This document shows, one piece after another, positions 25,097 to 31,797 of a stretch of 64,000 nucleotides of DNA. The notes beneath the pieces were generated by a model. It was not told the origin of the DNA. It ran no database searches and saw only the letters and a program-made list of their open reading frames with translations. Origin of the DNA: Armatimonadetes bacterium Uphvl-Ar1 (GTDB taxonomy: Bacteria > Armatimonadota > Fimbriimonadia > Fimbriimonadales > Fimbriimonadaceae); contig CP021423.1 in assembly GCA_002162075.1 (NCBI GenBank), forward strand, positions 2,418,001 to 2,482,000, given 5' to 3'. Within the stretch, counting starts at the first letter, position 1, and each line of letters begins with the position of its first letter. A program made the position numbers and the translations under genes.

Positions 25097-25132
25097 AAAT
25101 CTTCAATTGTTGTCGTTGTAGGGATGAGTCGG

Positions 25133-25266
25133 GATTGCAGACAAGGGTTGCCTTGGCCAAGTGCTCTAACCACTGAGCTACCTTCGCCCCGGAAGGCGAA
25201 AGGCTGGATTCGAACCAGCGACCTCTCACGTTATAGGTGATAAGCCAAAAGCTTCGGCCCGCAATC
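25133..25266 (-). ncRNA. Y RNA-like element Y3 (YrlA-type, circularly permuted tRNA module)
   Basis: 134 nt. Outer stem GATTGC/GCAATC; Ro-type 5' strand GGGCCGAAGC then TTTTGGCTTATC; 3' strand GCCAAGG and CTTGT. The insert is a circularly permuted tRNA body: T-arm GCTGG-TTCGAAT-CCAGC (25203-25219), then an 8-bp acceptor-like helix CTTTCGCC/GGCGAAGG capped by TTCCGG (25181-25202), then exactly two linker bases (TA), then a canonical D-arm GCTC-AGTGGTTA-GAGC (25163-25178) with the GG of a D-loop. The Ro stem takes the place of the anticodon arm. This matches the tRNA-mimic domain known in bacterial YrlA RNAs. Confidence 0.93.
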
Positions 25267-25297
25267 TCAAATTTTCGTCATCGAACCGTTGGAACGA

Positions 25298-25398
25298 ACT
25301 CGCGAACAAGGGGACGCATCTGGCTATTCTTTCCCAGAGACCCGTATGATCAGGCCCCGTGAGTTTCTAAGGTAAGCCAAAAGCTCCGGCTCGCGAGT
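25298..25398 (-). ncRNA. Y RNA-like element Y2
   Basis: 101 nt. Perfect 8-bp outer stem ACTCGCGA/TCGCGAGT. The 5' strand has GAGCCGGAG and TTTTGGCTTACC; the 3' strand has AGCCAGATGC, which pairs with GCTTTTGGCT at 9 of 10 positions, followed by the CTTGT box. The roughly 45-nt insert can form a weak G-U-rich helix (GGGGCCT with GGGTCTC) and shows no T- or D-arm. The Ro-binding part is well conserved while the effector part is not tRNA-like. Confidence 0.82.
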
Positions 25399-25422
25399 AC
25401 GATTCCAAAGTGAATGGTTCAG

Positions 25423-25496
25423 GCGGTAGGCAAGTCACTTGCAACTTGGGTACTTTCTCGGTATCAACGATAACCCAAGGCATCCGGCCCACACGC
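25423..25496 (-). ncRNA. Y RNA-like element Y1 (compact, promoter-proximal)
   Basis: 74 nt, the shortest copy. Outer stem GCG-(T)-GTGGGC/GCCTACCGC with one bulge and one G-U pair. The 5' strand has GGGCCGGATG and CTTGGGTTATC, and CTTGGGT pairs perfectly with ACCCAAG. The 3' side has GACTTGC in place of CTTGT. The loop is only about 20 nt and can fold as TATC-GTT-GATA. It lacks any tRNA-like module and looks like a minimal Y RNA with just the Ro-binding stem. Confidence 0.75.
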
Positions 25497-25625
25497 ATTT
25501 AATGAGTCAGGGAGCTAGTGGGGATAATCCCGCTCCAAATTCGTCGTTTCTTCTCTGTGCCATCGCCGCACTTCAAGGAGCCGACAATAACACTATTTAG
25601 GTTGTATGCCTGTCACAGCGATGGA
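25497..25625 (-). other. Leader of the Y-RNA/rsr transcript
   Basis: About 120 bases between the predicted start (near 25619) and Y1, with no reading frame. It contains one solid hairpin at 25511-25536: GGAGC/GCTCC outside and GGG/CCC inside around ATTAT. There is no T-run, so it is not a terminator. Its GGGATTATC loosely recalls the GGSTTATC box of the Y elements, so a decayed sixth copy is possible but unproven. Confidence 0.4.
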
Positions 25626-25654
25626 AATGTACCACGCTAAAAAAGGACTGTCAA
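25626..25654 (-). promoter_or_regulatory. Sigma70-type promoter of the Y-RNA array and rsr
   Basis: On the minus strand a perfect TTGACA (25654-25649) is followed after exactly 17 bases by TACATT (25631-25626). The predicted start is near 25619. No other promoter this good was seen between the array elements, and no terminator separates them from rsr, so one primary transcript carrying five Y RNAs and the rsr message is the simplest reading. Confidence 0.7.
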
Positions 25655-25918
25655 CCGAGTCCCAAAAAAAACGACCTCCATATATTCAAAGTTTTAGCCT
25701 GAAATTGAACTCAAATCCGGTGCTCGCAAAATCGCTAGGACCATCCCCGTTGCGGCCAAATTCCGTCCCACCCATACCGTTTCCACAAAACTAGACCATA
25801 ATAGAACCGTTCGATGTCCGGATTCCTGGTGAGGCGATAATTTTGGGAATGACCCTTAGATTCCCCTGACCCGAAAGAAACAGACCCGAAACAAACGCTA
25901 AACCAGCGAGTCAAAAAC

Positions 25919-26323
25919 ATGGCAGTCAAAACCCTATTCGTTGGGAACCTTCCGTTCTCAGCTACAAATACTCAGCTCGAAGCTCATTACGGAGCCTACG
26001 GTGGAACCAACGCCCGCATCATCCCCGACCGAGGATTCGGATTCGTGGACGTGGACGAAGATCAAATGCAAGCCGCAATTGATGCCACCAACGAGCAAGA
26101 CTTCAAAGGCCGAAATATCCGCGTCAACGAAGCTAAGCCCCGAGAAGACCGACCCCGCGAATCACGCGGCGGCGGTGGCGGTGGTTACGGCGGCGGTGGT
26201 GGCGGTGGCTACAACCGAGGCGGCGGAAGCGGCGGCGGTGGTGGTTACGGCGGCGGCGGTGGACGTGGCGGCGATCGTGACCGCGGTGGACGCGGCGGAC
26301 GAGATCGCGACGACCGCTGGTAA
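25919..26323 (+). CDS. Glycine-rich RRM RNA-binding protein
   Basis: A 134-residue protein. Residues 3-78 form one RNA recognition motif with RNP2 (L-F-V-G-N-L) and RNP1 (R-G-F-G-F-V-D-V, one residue different from the classical K-G-F-G-F-V). A Gly/Arg-rich low-complexity tail follows, ending in repeated R-G-G and R-D-R units. The layout matches cyanobacterial Rbp and plant GRP RNA-binding proteins, often cold-induced RNA chaperones. It is transcribed away from the Y-RNA/rsr unit with about 265 bases between their promoter regions, so a shared RNA-related role is attractive but unproven. A hairpin CGCT/AGCG lies just before the ATG and no clear Shine-Dalgarno is seen. Confidence 0.92.
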   Translation: MAVKTLFVGNLPFSATNTQLEAHYGAYGGTNARIIPDRGFGFVDVDEDQMQAAIDATNEQDFKGRNIRVNEAKPREDRPRESRGGGGGGYGGGGGGGYNRGGGSGGGGGYGGGGGRGGDRDRGGRGGRDRDDRW

Positions 26324-26340
26324 CAAACCAGCAACAAAAA

Positions 26341-26373
26341 ATCCCCTTGCTCTATCAGCAAGGGGATTTTTTT
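26341..26373. terminator. Strong intrinsic terminator after the RRM gene
   Basis: A 10-bp stem ATCCCCTTGC/GCAAGGGGAT with loop TCTATCA is followed by seven T on the plus strand and preceded by an A-run, so it can terminate both the RRM gene and the convergent secreted-protein gene. Confidence 0.9.
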
Positions 26374-26389
26374 GTCAAAAAGTAAATCT

Positions 26390-27004
26390 CTATCCTCCGC
26401 CCTCCGCCTTCTTCACCTCCGCTCTCGACTCCGCAATCACCGTTTCCCAAGTCACCCATTTCCCCGTGTCCGAATCAATCGATCCCTTAATCCCCATCTT
26501 TTTAGTCGTCGCGATGTACCCCTCGACCAACTTCTGAGCCCGCTTCATCTTCGCGAGCCGAGTTGGCTCCTCAATCGACCTCTCCGCCGCAATCCCAAAC
26601 AAAATATCCGCAAAACCCACACTCGATTTCGCTCCGCTACCCACCTGAACCACCGGAGTCCGGAACACAAACTCCCGATCGTTCACCGCCATGTAAGTGA
26701 TCCCCCCTTCCTGGCGAAACTGAATCTCCAAATCACACGCCCCCGAACTCCAGGGCACCCGCACCCCGCTTTTCACTTGGATGCTCGGCCCCTTGTACCA
26801 TGGCCCGACAAAGGTTGTCAAAAACTTGGCGCAGACCGCCGCGCTCACCCCTTTCACCTCGTCCGGATGCATCACCTGTCGGAATTCCGTCCCGTCCGCT
26901 TGCCGCATCGCCCGGTCAAACATCACCTCGACCTGCTCTTCCGTGAGGTCATAATCCTGCCCCACCATCACCCCACACATCAACGAAAACGCCAATACCG
27001 ACAT
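26390..27004 (-). CDS. Secreted protein of unknown function
   Basis: About 204 residues from the Met at 27004 (an upstream in-frame Met at 27022 is possible). The start MSVLAFSLMCGVMVGQ is a signal peptide with likely cleavage after Gly-Gln or nearby. The mature part is mixed alpha/beta with no motif I recognise. A Lys/Arg-rich helical segment (L-A-K-M-K-R-A-Q-K-L) precedes an acidic end. It is divergent from the methyltransferase gene, with about 20 bases between their starts. Confidence 0.6.
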   Translation of the reverse strand: MSVLAFSLMCGVMVGQDYDLTEEQVEVMFDRAMRQADGTEFRQVMHPDEVKGVSAAVCAKFLTTFVGPWYKGPSIQVKSGVRVPWSSGACDLEIQFRQEGGITYMAVNDREFVFRTPVVQVGSGAKSSVGFADILFGIAAERSIEEPTRLAKMKRAQKLVEGYIATTKKMGIKGSIDSDTGKWVTWETVIAESRAEVKKAEGGG

Positions 27005-27024
27005 GAATCTATAATACGCCACTC

Positions 27025-27747
27025 ATGAATCAAATGCCCGAATCCTCCCTCGAAAAATGGCGATCCTCCGCCCAAGCCTGGATCACCGACCAGGGCCAAA
27101 CCGGTGACTGGTCGCGCCGCACCATCCTCGACCCCGCTCTCGAAACAATCCTCCCCAATCTCCAGAACAAATCTGTTCTCGATCTCGGCTGCGGCGAAGG
27201 CCGGTACGCCCGAATCCTCAAATCCAAAGGCGCAATCGCTACGGGAATTGACCCCACCCCCGAATTCATTGACCACGCCAGATCCCAAGACCCCGATTCA
27301 ACCTACATCCTCGCCCACGCCGAATCCATCCCCCTCCCCGACCACCATTTCGACCTAATCCTCAGCTATCTCAGCATCATCGACATCCCAGACCTCGAAG
27401 CCGCCAGCCAAGAAATCTCTCGACTGCTCCGGCCCGGCGGAGAATTCTTTGTCGTCACAATTAGCAACCTCGCCTCAACCACCCCCGGCTGGGTCAAAGA
27501 CGAGAACGGCAACAAGCTTTACCGCCATGTGGATCGCTACATGGAACACTTCGGATTGGATCTCGAATGGCGCAATATCCGCGTCACGAACTACCACCGC
27601 CCTCTCTCCTACATCCTGAACTTATTTCTCCAGAAATCGTTCGTCCTCACCCAATTTCTCGAACCCCTCCCCCCACAAACTGATCCCCAATATCCCTACG
27701 AATTCCGGTGCCCCAACTTTCAAATCTACTCCTTCCGCAAACTTTAG
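27025..27747 (+). CDS. Class I SAM-dependent methyltransferase
   Basis: A 240-residue protein with motif I V-L-D-L-G-C-G-E-G-R-Y near residue 53, the acidic G-I-D-P-T and a post-I region F-D-L-I-L-S-Y-L-S. It belongs to the Methyltransf_11/UbiE-like group. The substrate is unknown and no pathway neighbours help. Its stop interlocks with the convergent oxidoreductase gene at TTAG (27744-27747). Confidence 0.82.
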   Translation: MNQMPESSLEKWRSSAQAWITDQGQTGDWSRRTILDPALETILPNLQNKSVLDLGCGEGRYARILKSKGAIATGIDPTPEFIDHARSQDPDSTYILAHAESIPLPDHHFDLILSYLSIIDIPDLEAASQEISRLLRPGGEFFVVTISNLASTTPGWVKDENGNKLYRHVDRYMEHFGLDLEWRNIRVTNYHRPLSYILNLFLQKSFVLTQFLEPLPPQTDPQYPYEFRCPNFQIYSFRKL

Positions 27748-28835
27748 TCCACCTCCCCATCCGCCAGACCATCCGGCAACCGAGCTGGCTGTACCCCACT
27801 CTCTATCAACACCGCCGATCCAGAAACAGAAGACTCATGCGCGGCATGCATGACCTCCAATGCATGAAATGCCAACTCTCCACTCGCTCGGTGCGCCCGA
27901 CCGGACCGAATCCCCGCCGCCATATCAGCCAGCCCAATCGAGCGAGAATTCTCCCGATTCGCAAACCGTAGCGGAACATCCACCCACTCATCACCTCGCC
28001 CAAGTCGAATCTCACCCCCAAATGTATTCGGATCAGGACAATTCAAACTCCCCTCCGTCCCATAAACCTGGATATTCGGCAAAGTGTGCGCCCGCACATC
28101 AAAGCTCGTCACCAGCGTGCCGACCACCCCGCTCTCCATTTCCAGCAAACACTGAACATGAGTCGGCACCTTGACCGGCGCAACCTTCCCGGCATGAGGC
28201 TCCGAAGTAATCATCCGCTCCTCCAAAGCCTTGGACGTTGTCCCAAAAACCCGACGTACCGGCCCAAACAGGTGAACCAAAGCCGTGATGTAATACGGCC
28301 CCATATCAAACATCGGCCCCGCTCCCTCTTCATAAAAGAAAAACGGATTCGGATGCCAAGCCTCGACGCCCGCACTGAGCATAAACGCCGTGAACGATGT
28401 CGGCTTACCGATCATCCCTTCTTCAATCGCCGCCCGAACCGTCTGGTAACCCGCGCCCAAAAAAGTATCAGGGGCACAACCCACCCGCACTCCCTCCGCC
28501 GTCGCCAAGTCCAATATCTCCCGTCCTTCTTCTCGCTTAACCGCCAGCGGCTTCTCTCCATAAACATGCTTCCTCGCCGCAATCCCCGCCCGCATAATCC
28601 CTGCATGCTCCACCGGATCAGTCAAATTCAAAACAACATCAATTTCGGAATCTCCGAGCAATTCAGCAACCGAAACCGCCCGAATCCCAAACTTCTCCGC
28701 TGCCCCAACCGCCCGCTCATGGATCCGATCCGCCCCCGCCACAATCTCAATCCCCAGCATCCGCGGAGAAATATCCATATAAGCTGGACTGATATTCCCG
28801 CACCCAATCACACCAATTTTCATCTGTTCCATCAT
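27744..28835 (-). CDS. Gfo/Idh/MocA-type sugar oxidoreductase
   Basis: A 363-residue protein with an N-terminal Rossmann fold (I-G-V-I-G-C-G-N-I near residue 7), the typical G-E-K-P-L-A segment (catalytic Lys-Pro) near residue 93 and a C-terminal alpha/beta domain containing D-M-G-P-Y-Y-I-T-A-L. Such enzymes oxidise or reduce sugars with NAD(P), commonly forming 3-keto sugars. The upstream ThuA-like gene on the same strand lies one base away, and a DUF1080 protein is divergent, a recurring set in glycoside 3-oxidation loci. Confidence 0.88.
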   Translation of the reverse strand: MMEQMKIGVIGCGNISPAYMDISPRMLGIEIVAGADRIHERAVGAAEKFGIRAVSVAELLGDSEIDVVLNLTDPVEHAGIMRAGIAARKHVYGEKPLAVKREEGREILDLATAEGVRVGCAPDTFLGAGYQTVRAAIEEGMIGKPTSFTAFMLSAGVEAWHPNPFFFYEEGAGPMFDMGPYYITALVHLFGPVRRVFGTTSKALEERMITSEPHAGKVAPVKVPTHVQCLLEMESGVVGTLVTSFDVRAHTLPNIQVYGTEGSLNCPDPNTFGGEIRLGRGDEWVDVPLRFANRENSRSIGLADMAAGIRSGRAHRASGELAFHALEVMHAAHESSVSGSAVLIESGVQPARLPDGLADGEVD

Positions 28836-28836
28836 C

Positions 28837-29490
28837 TCACCTCAGCCGTATTCCTTGCAAGGGATCTCCCGCTCGACTAGCCCACAAAATTCCCCGCGTA
28901 ACCAGTTCCTTCACCATCGGCAAGCTCAACGCCGCCAAATCATGTCCAATCGAACAGTAAAAAACTAACCCTTTCCCCCACTTCTTAGTCCATGCCACCG
29001 GCATCCTCACCCCGCCAAAATCTTCAAACTCCGTCCACGCCAAAACCTGAATCGCCGGGTCAACATGCAAGTAGTACTTCTCACTCCGAACCTCAAAATC
29101 CTCCAACCCCTCGGTCAACTCCCAACCTGACTCGACAGAAACTTGATACTGCCGATCCCCCGGACCAGGGTGCGCTACGAACTGCCCTCCCACCACAAAC
29201 TGATATTCCGTGCAACTGCGGAATGCATCGCCCATCCCCCCGTGGACTCCTGCGAGTCCCACCCCTTCACCTACTGCCGCAACCAATTCTGCAGCCACTT
29301 CTGCCGGAATCTCGCCCATGGTCCAGTTCGGCACCACCACATCAAAGTCCCTCGCTCTCCGAAAATCATCAATCTCACGCGCGCATTCAACGTGCGCTCC
29401 TCTTTCTTCAAGCCATACCTTAAGCAAATCCGCAACCCCGTGGGGATTGTGCCCTTCCCAACCTCCGCTCACAATCAAAACCCTCGCCAT
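28837..29490 (-). CDS. ThuA-like protein
   Basis: 217 residues from the Met at 29490 (M-A-R-V-L-I-V-S-G-G-W). The flavodoxin-like ThuA fold is shown by the start, the internal W-T-M-G, the G-V-H-G-G-M-G segment and the H-P-G-P-G region. ThuA proteins act on trehalose and other sugars and are thought to isomerise or reduce keto-sugars. The start of the longer frame (29622) would overlap the divergent DUF1080 gene and adds no conserved sequence. It is co-directional with the oxidoreductase. Confidence 0.85.
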   Translation of the reverse strand: MARVLIVSGGWEGHNPHGVADLLKVWLEERGAHVECAREIDDFRRARDFDVVVPNWTMGEIPAEVAAELVAAVGEGVGLAGVHGGMGDAFRSCTEYQFVVGGQFVAHPGPGDRQYQVSVESGWELTEGLEDFEVRSEKYYLHVDPAIQVLAWTEFEDFGGVRMPVAWTKKWGKGLVFYCSIGHDLAALSLPMVKELVTRGILWASRAGDPLQGIRLR

Positions 29491-29524
29491 CGTGCAATCT
29501 AGTATGATTCCGGCGAGAACAAAA

Positions 29525-30267
29525 ATGATCGCCGCCATTTTCTCCGCCGCTCTCGTTTCTACCGTCCAAACCGGATTCCAACCCATTTTCAACGGCAAAG
29601 ACTTCTCCGGCTGGACCCCCAAAGTAACTGGTCACCCTCTCGGCGAAAACTTCGCCAACACTTTTCGGATCCAAGACGGCTCAATCACCGTATCCTACGA
29701 CGGCTACAAAAACGGCTTTCAAGACAAATTCGGTCACCTCTTTTACAAATCCAAACTCAAAAACTACATCCTCCGCCTTGAATACCGATTCATCGGCACC
29801 CAATGCCCCGGTGGCCCGGGTGGGCGTACAAAAACAGCGGGATCATGTACCACGGTCAAACCGCAGACACAATGACTCTCGGCCAATCATTCCCCGTCAG
29901 TGGAGAATTCCAGTTCCTTGGTGCGGACCCCGGTCAAACTCGCGGAACCGGCAACCTGTGCACCCCCGGCACCCACATCCTCAAAGACGCCAAGACCATC
30001 CGTCAACACGTGATCGAAGTCGGCGGCCCGAGCTTAGAAGGAGAACAATGGGTCAAAGCCGAACTCGAAGTCAACGGTCATCATATCATCCATCGCATTA
30101 ACGGACAAGAGGTCTACCGCTACCAACACCTCGTCTTTGATCCCAAAGACGCCGACGTCAAGCGCATCCTCCCCACCGACTCACTCGAAATCACCAGTGG
30201 AACAATTTCCCTCCAATCCGAATCCCACCCGATCCAATTTCGCAACATCGAACTAAAAGTTCTGTGA
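29525..30267 (+). CDS. Secreted DUF1080 (3-keto-disaccharide hydrolase-like) protein, frameshifted
   Basis: A signal peptide (M-I-A-A-I-F-S-A-A-L-V-S) leads to the family start F-N-G-K-D-F-S-G-W. As given, the frame breaks at the GGG of 29818-29820. One added G joins Q-C-P-G-G-P-G to W-A-Y-K-N-S-G-I-M-Y-H-G and gives one protein of about 247 residues ending in F-R-N-I-E-L-K-V-L, the usual end of this family. DUF1080 proteins are lectin-like glycoside hydrolase/lyase partners of Gfo/Idh/MocA and ThuA enzymes. An ATG at 29504 is an alternative start. The frameshift is probably a sequence error. Confidence 0.82.
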
Positions 30268-30278
30268 TTTCGCCTTCA

Positions 30279-30314
30279 CCTCCCCCTCCCTAAACTCTTT
30301 TAAGGAGGGGGAGG
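30279..30314. terminator. G/C palindrome between convergent genes
   Basis: CCTCCCCCTCC and GGAGGGGGAGG are perfect complements separated by 14 bases, and a further GGAGGGGGTGGG follows. It lies between two convergent genes and can act as a terminator in both directions. The purine/pyrimidine pattern is like dispersed intergenic palindromes seen in many genomes. Confidence 0.6.
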
Positions 30315-30346
30315 TTGGAGGGGGTGGGTCAATCCCATAGCACCGT

Positions 30347-31648
30347 TCAACTCCCAAACGAATAACTAAATCCCATAAAGAACGATGGCCGAATCACAGA
30401 TCGAGTAAAGGGCACCGTCGGTGCCCCATCCCCAACCCTAAATCCTCCGAACAACTCCTCTTCTCGCCGGAACAGAATGCCGTATTGAACCGCCATCTTG
30501 AGGTCTCGATCTAGAAACCAGCTAACCCCAAGTGAGAGAGAGCCACTCAGTTCTTCGCCTTCTCGACTCTCCAAGCCCGGACTAATTGAAAACCCGATTC
30601 GGTGCCGCCTCCTGTCATACAATCCAATTGTTAAAATTTGAGTCAGAAATGTAAACTTTTCAGCATTGTCATCTTCCAGAACAACATGAATGTTTCCCTG
30701 CAAACTTGGCAACACCTCAATCGAATTTCGCTGGGAGACAATCCTGCTCGCTGAGACATTGTTAACCGTTGTTGTTGCCGTCGAATACGTTTGTCTCGGA
30801 CTCACAATAAAATTAACTCCCGTAGACAGATTTGTAACAATTCCCGGCTTTCGTGCTACCAAAATCGGCAAAGAGGCCGTCACCAATTTCGCACCTTCAC
30901 CCTTAGGCATGACTTCAACTGTCAGCCGACCATCAAAGTCAATATTTGAAATCGTCAAGACCTTGTTGCTCGCCGTGGATTTCATACTTGGCAAGCCATC
31001 CAACACCCCCTTCAAAGAGACCTTCACTCGATTGATCGCCTCATATATTCCCTGGGACTCCAATAACGTCCGCTGACCACCCGAACGCTCCAGGCCAATC
31101 AGCAACTCCTCAATTTTGCCAACCGCTGAGACAATCGCTTGATCCTCAACTGGTGAATCGACACCTTTCTTGAGGAGTCGAGCATCAATTTGAATATTCA
31201 GCGCATCAATAAGTGGTCGCAACTGACTTCGAGCCGAATCGCTAGCAAATCCAATCAAAACATCATCGGCCGTTGCAACCGCGAGCCGACTCAAACCTGG
31301 ACCACTTTTAGTCTGCTGCCACTCAACAAATTGGGCCGATTTGTCGTCACCTCCAACGACATATTTCAACTTCACTACCGCTTCCGCAGGAATGCCAATC
31401 AATTCAACGTGAAGCTGACTTCCTCGCGAGTAAATTTCAAAGTTCTCGCTCGCTACATCCGCTGATGAACGAACATAGAACATCCTTTGACTCCCAAAGT
31501 CAAAAACAAAGCGCGAGAACGACATTTGCGAGTATTTCGGTGGATCAAACGGCTTCTTTACATTTGCCTCTTGCTCTGTATTCAATTCAAGACCAATCGC
31601 AAGTCCGGCAAATCCAATCATTAATCCCGCGCCAAAAATCTTTCTCAT
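30347..31648 (-). CDS. Putative outer-membrane beta-barrel protein
   Basis: About 433 residues from the Met at 31648. A signal peptide (M-R-K-I-F-G-A-G-L-M-I-G-F) leads to a mixed N-terminal region with a helical segment near residue 170. The last 150 residues show alternating hydrophobic strands and end in F-F-M-G-F-S-Y-S-F-G-S; a C-terminal aromatic pattern like this is typical of beta-barrel proteins inserted by BamA. No family is recognised. The stretch appears more A+T-rich than its neighbours. Confidence 0.5.
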   Translation of the reverse strand: MRKIFGAGLMIGFAGLAIGLELNTEQEANVKKPFDPPKYSQMSFSRFVFDFGSQRMFYVRSSADVASENFEIYSRGSQLHVELIGIPAEAVVKLKYVVGGDDKSAQFVEWQQTKSGPGLSRLAVATADDVLIGFASDSARSQLRPLIDALNIQIDARLLKKGVDSPVEDQAIVSAVGKIEELLIGLERSGGQRTLLESQGIYEAINRVKVSLKGVLDGLPSMKSTASNKVLTISNIDFDGRLTVEVMPKGEGAKLVTASLPILVARKPGIVTNLSTGVNFIVSPRQTYSTATTTVNNVSASRIVSQRNSIEVLPSLQGNIHVVLEDDNAEKFTFLTQILTIGLYDRRRHRIGFSISPGLESREGEELSGSLSLGVSWFLDRDLKMAVQYGILFRREEELFGGFRVGDGAPTVPFTRSVIRPSFFMGFSYSFGS

Positions 31649-31744
31649 AACTACAACTATAAGGGCAATAGTGAGAAGAATCAATATGGCAAAACGACTC
31701 TAAGACATTTCATGAATTATTCATATACTTTTCTTGAAGAATTC

Positions 31745-31771
31745 AAAAAAAGGGAGGGTTTTCACCCTCCC
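31745..31771 (-). terminator. Intrinsic terminator of the secreted-protein gene at 31798
   Basis: On the minus strand GGGAGGG, loop TGAAAA, CCCTCCC and then seven T. It lies 27 bases after the stop of the gene it ends. Confidence 0.9.
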
Positions 31772-31797
31772 AAAAACAATGCCCTTACAAAATCTCT

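Noticed and set aside
24841-25240. Ordinary tRNA genes on the minus strand (T-loop TTCGAAT/TTCAAAT, D-arm AGCTCAGTGGTTAGAGC)
   Set aside because: The T-arm precedes the acceptor-like helix and the D-arm follows it, so no linear cloverleaf forms, no anticodon loop is present, and no CCA or matching 5' acceptor strand is in place. The permuted Y-RNA reading explains all parts.
24965-25240. 91-residue open frame on the plus strand
   Set aside because: It is the complement of Y3-Y4 structured RNA; no ribosome site, no family, and the frame follows the tRNA-like sequence.
24821-25496. CRISPR-like repeats
   Set aside because: Repeats are imperfect, unevenly spaced (98-171 bases between boxes), have internal pairing and no cas genes nearby.
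25511-25536. Transcription terminator upstream of Y1
   Set aside because: Good stem but no T-run on either strand, and it lies between the promoter and the first Y element.
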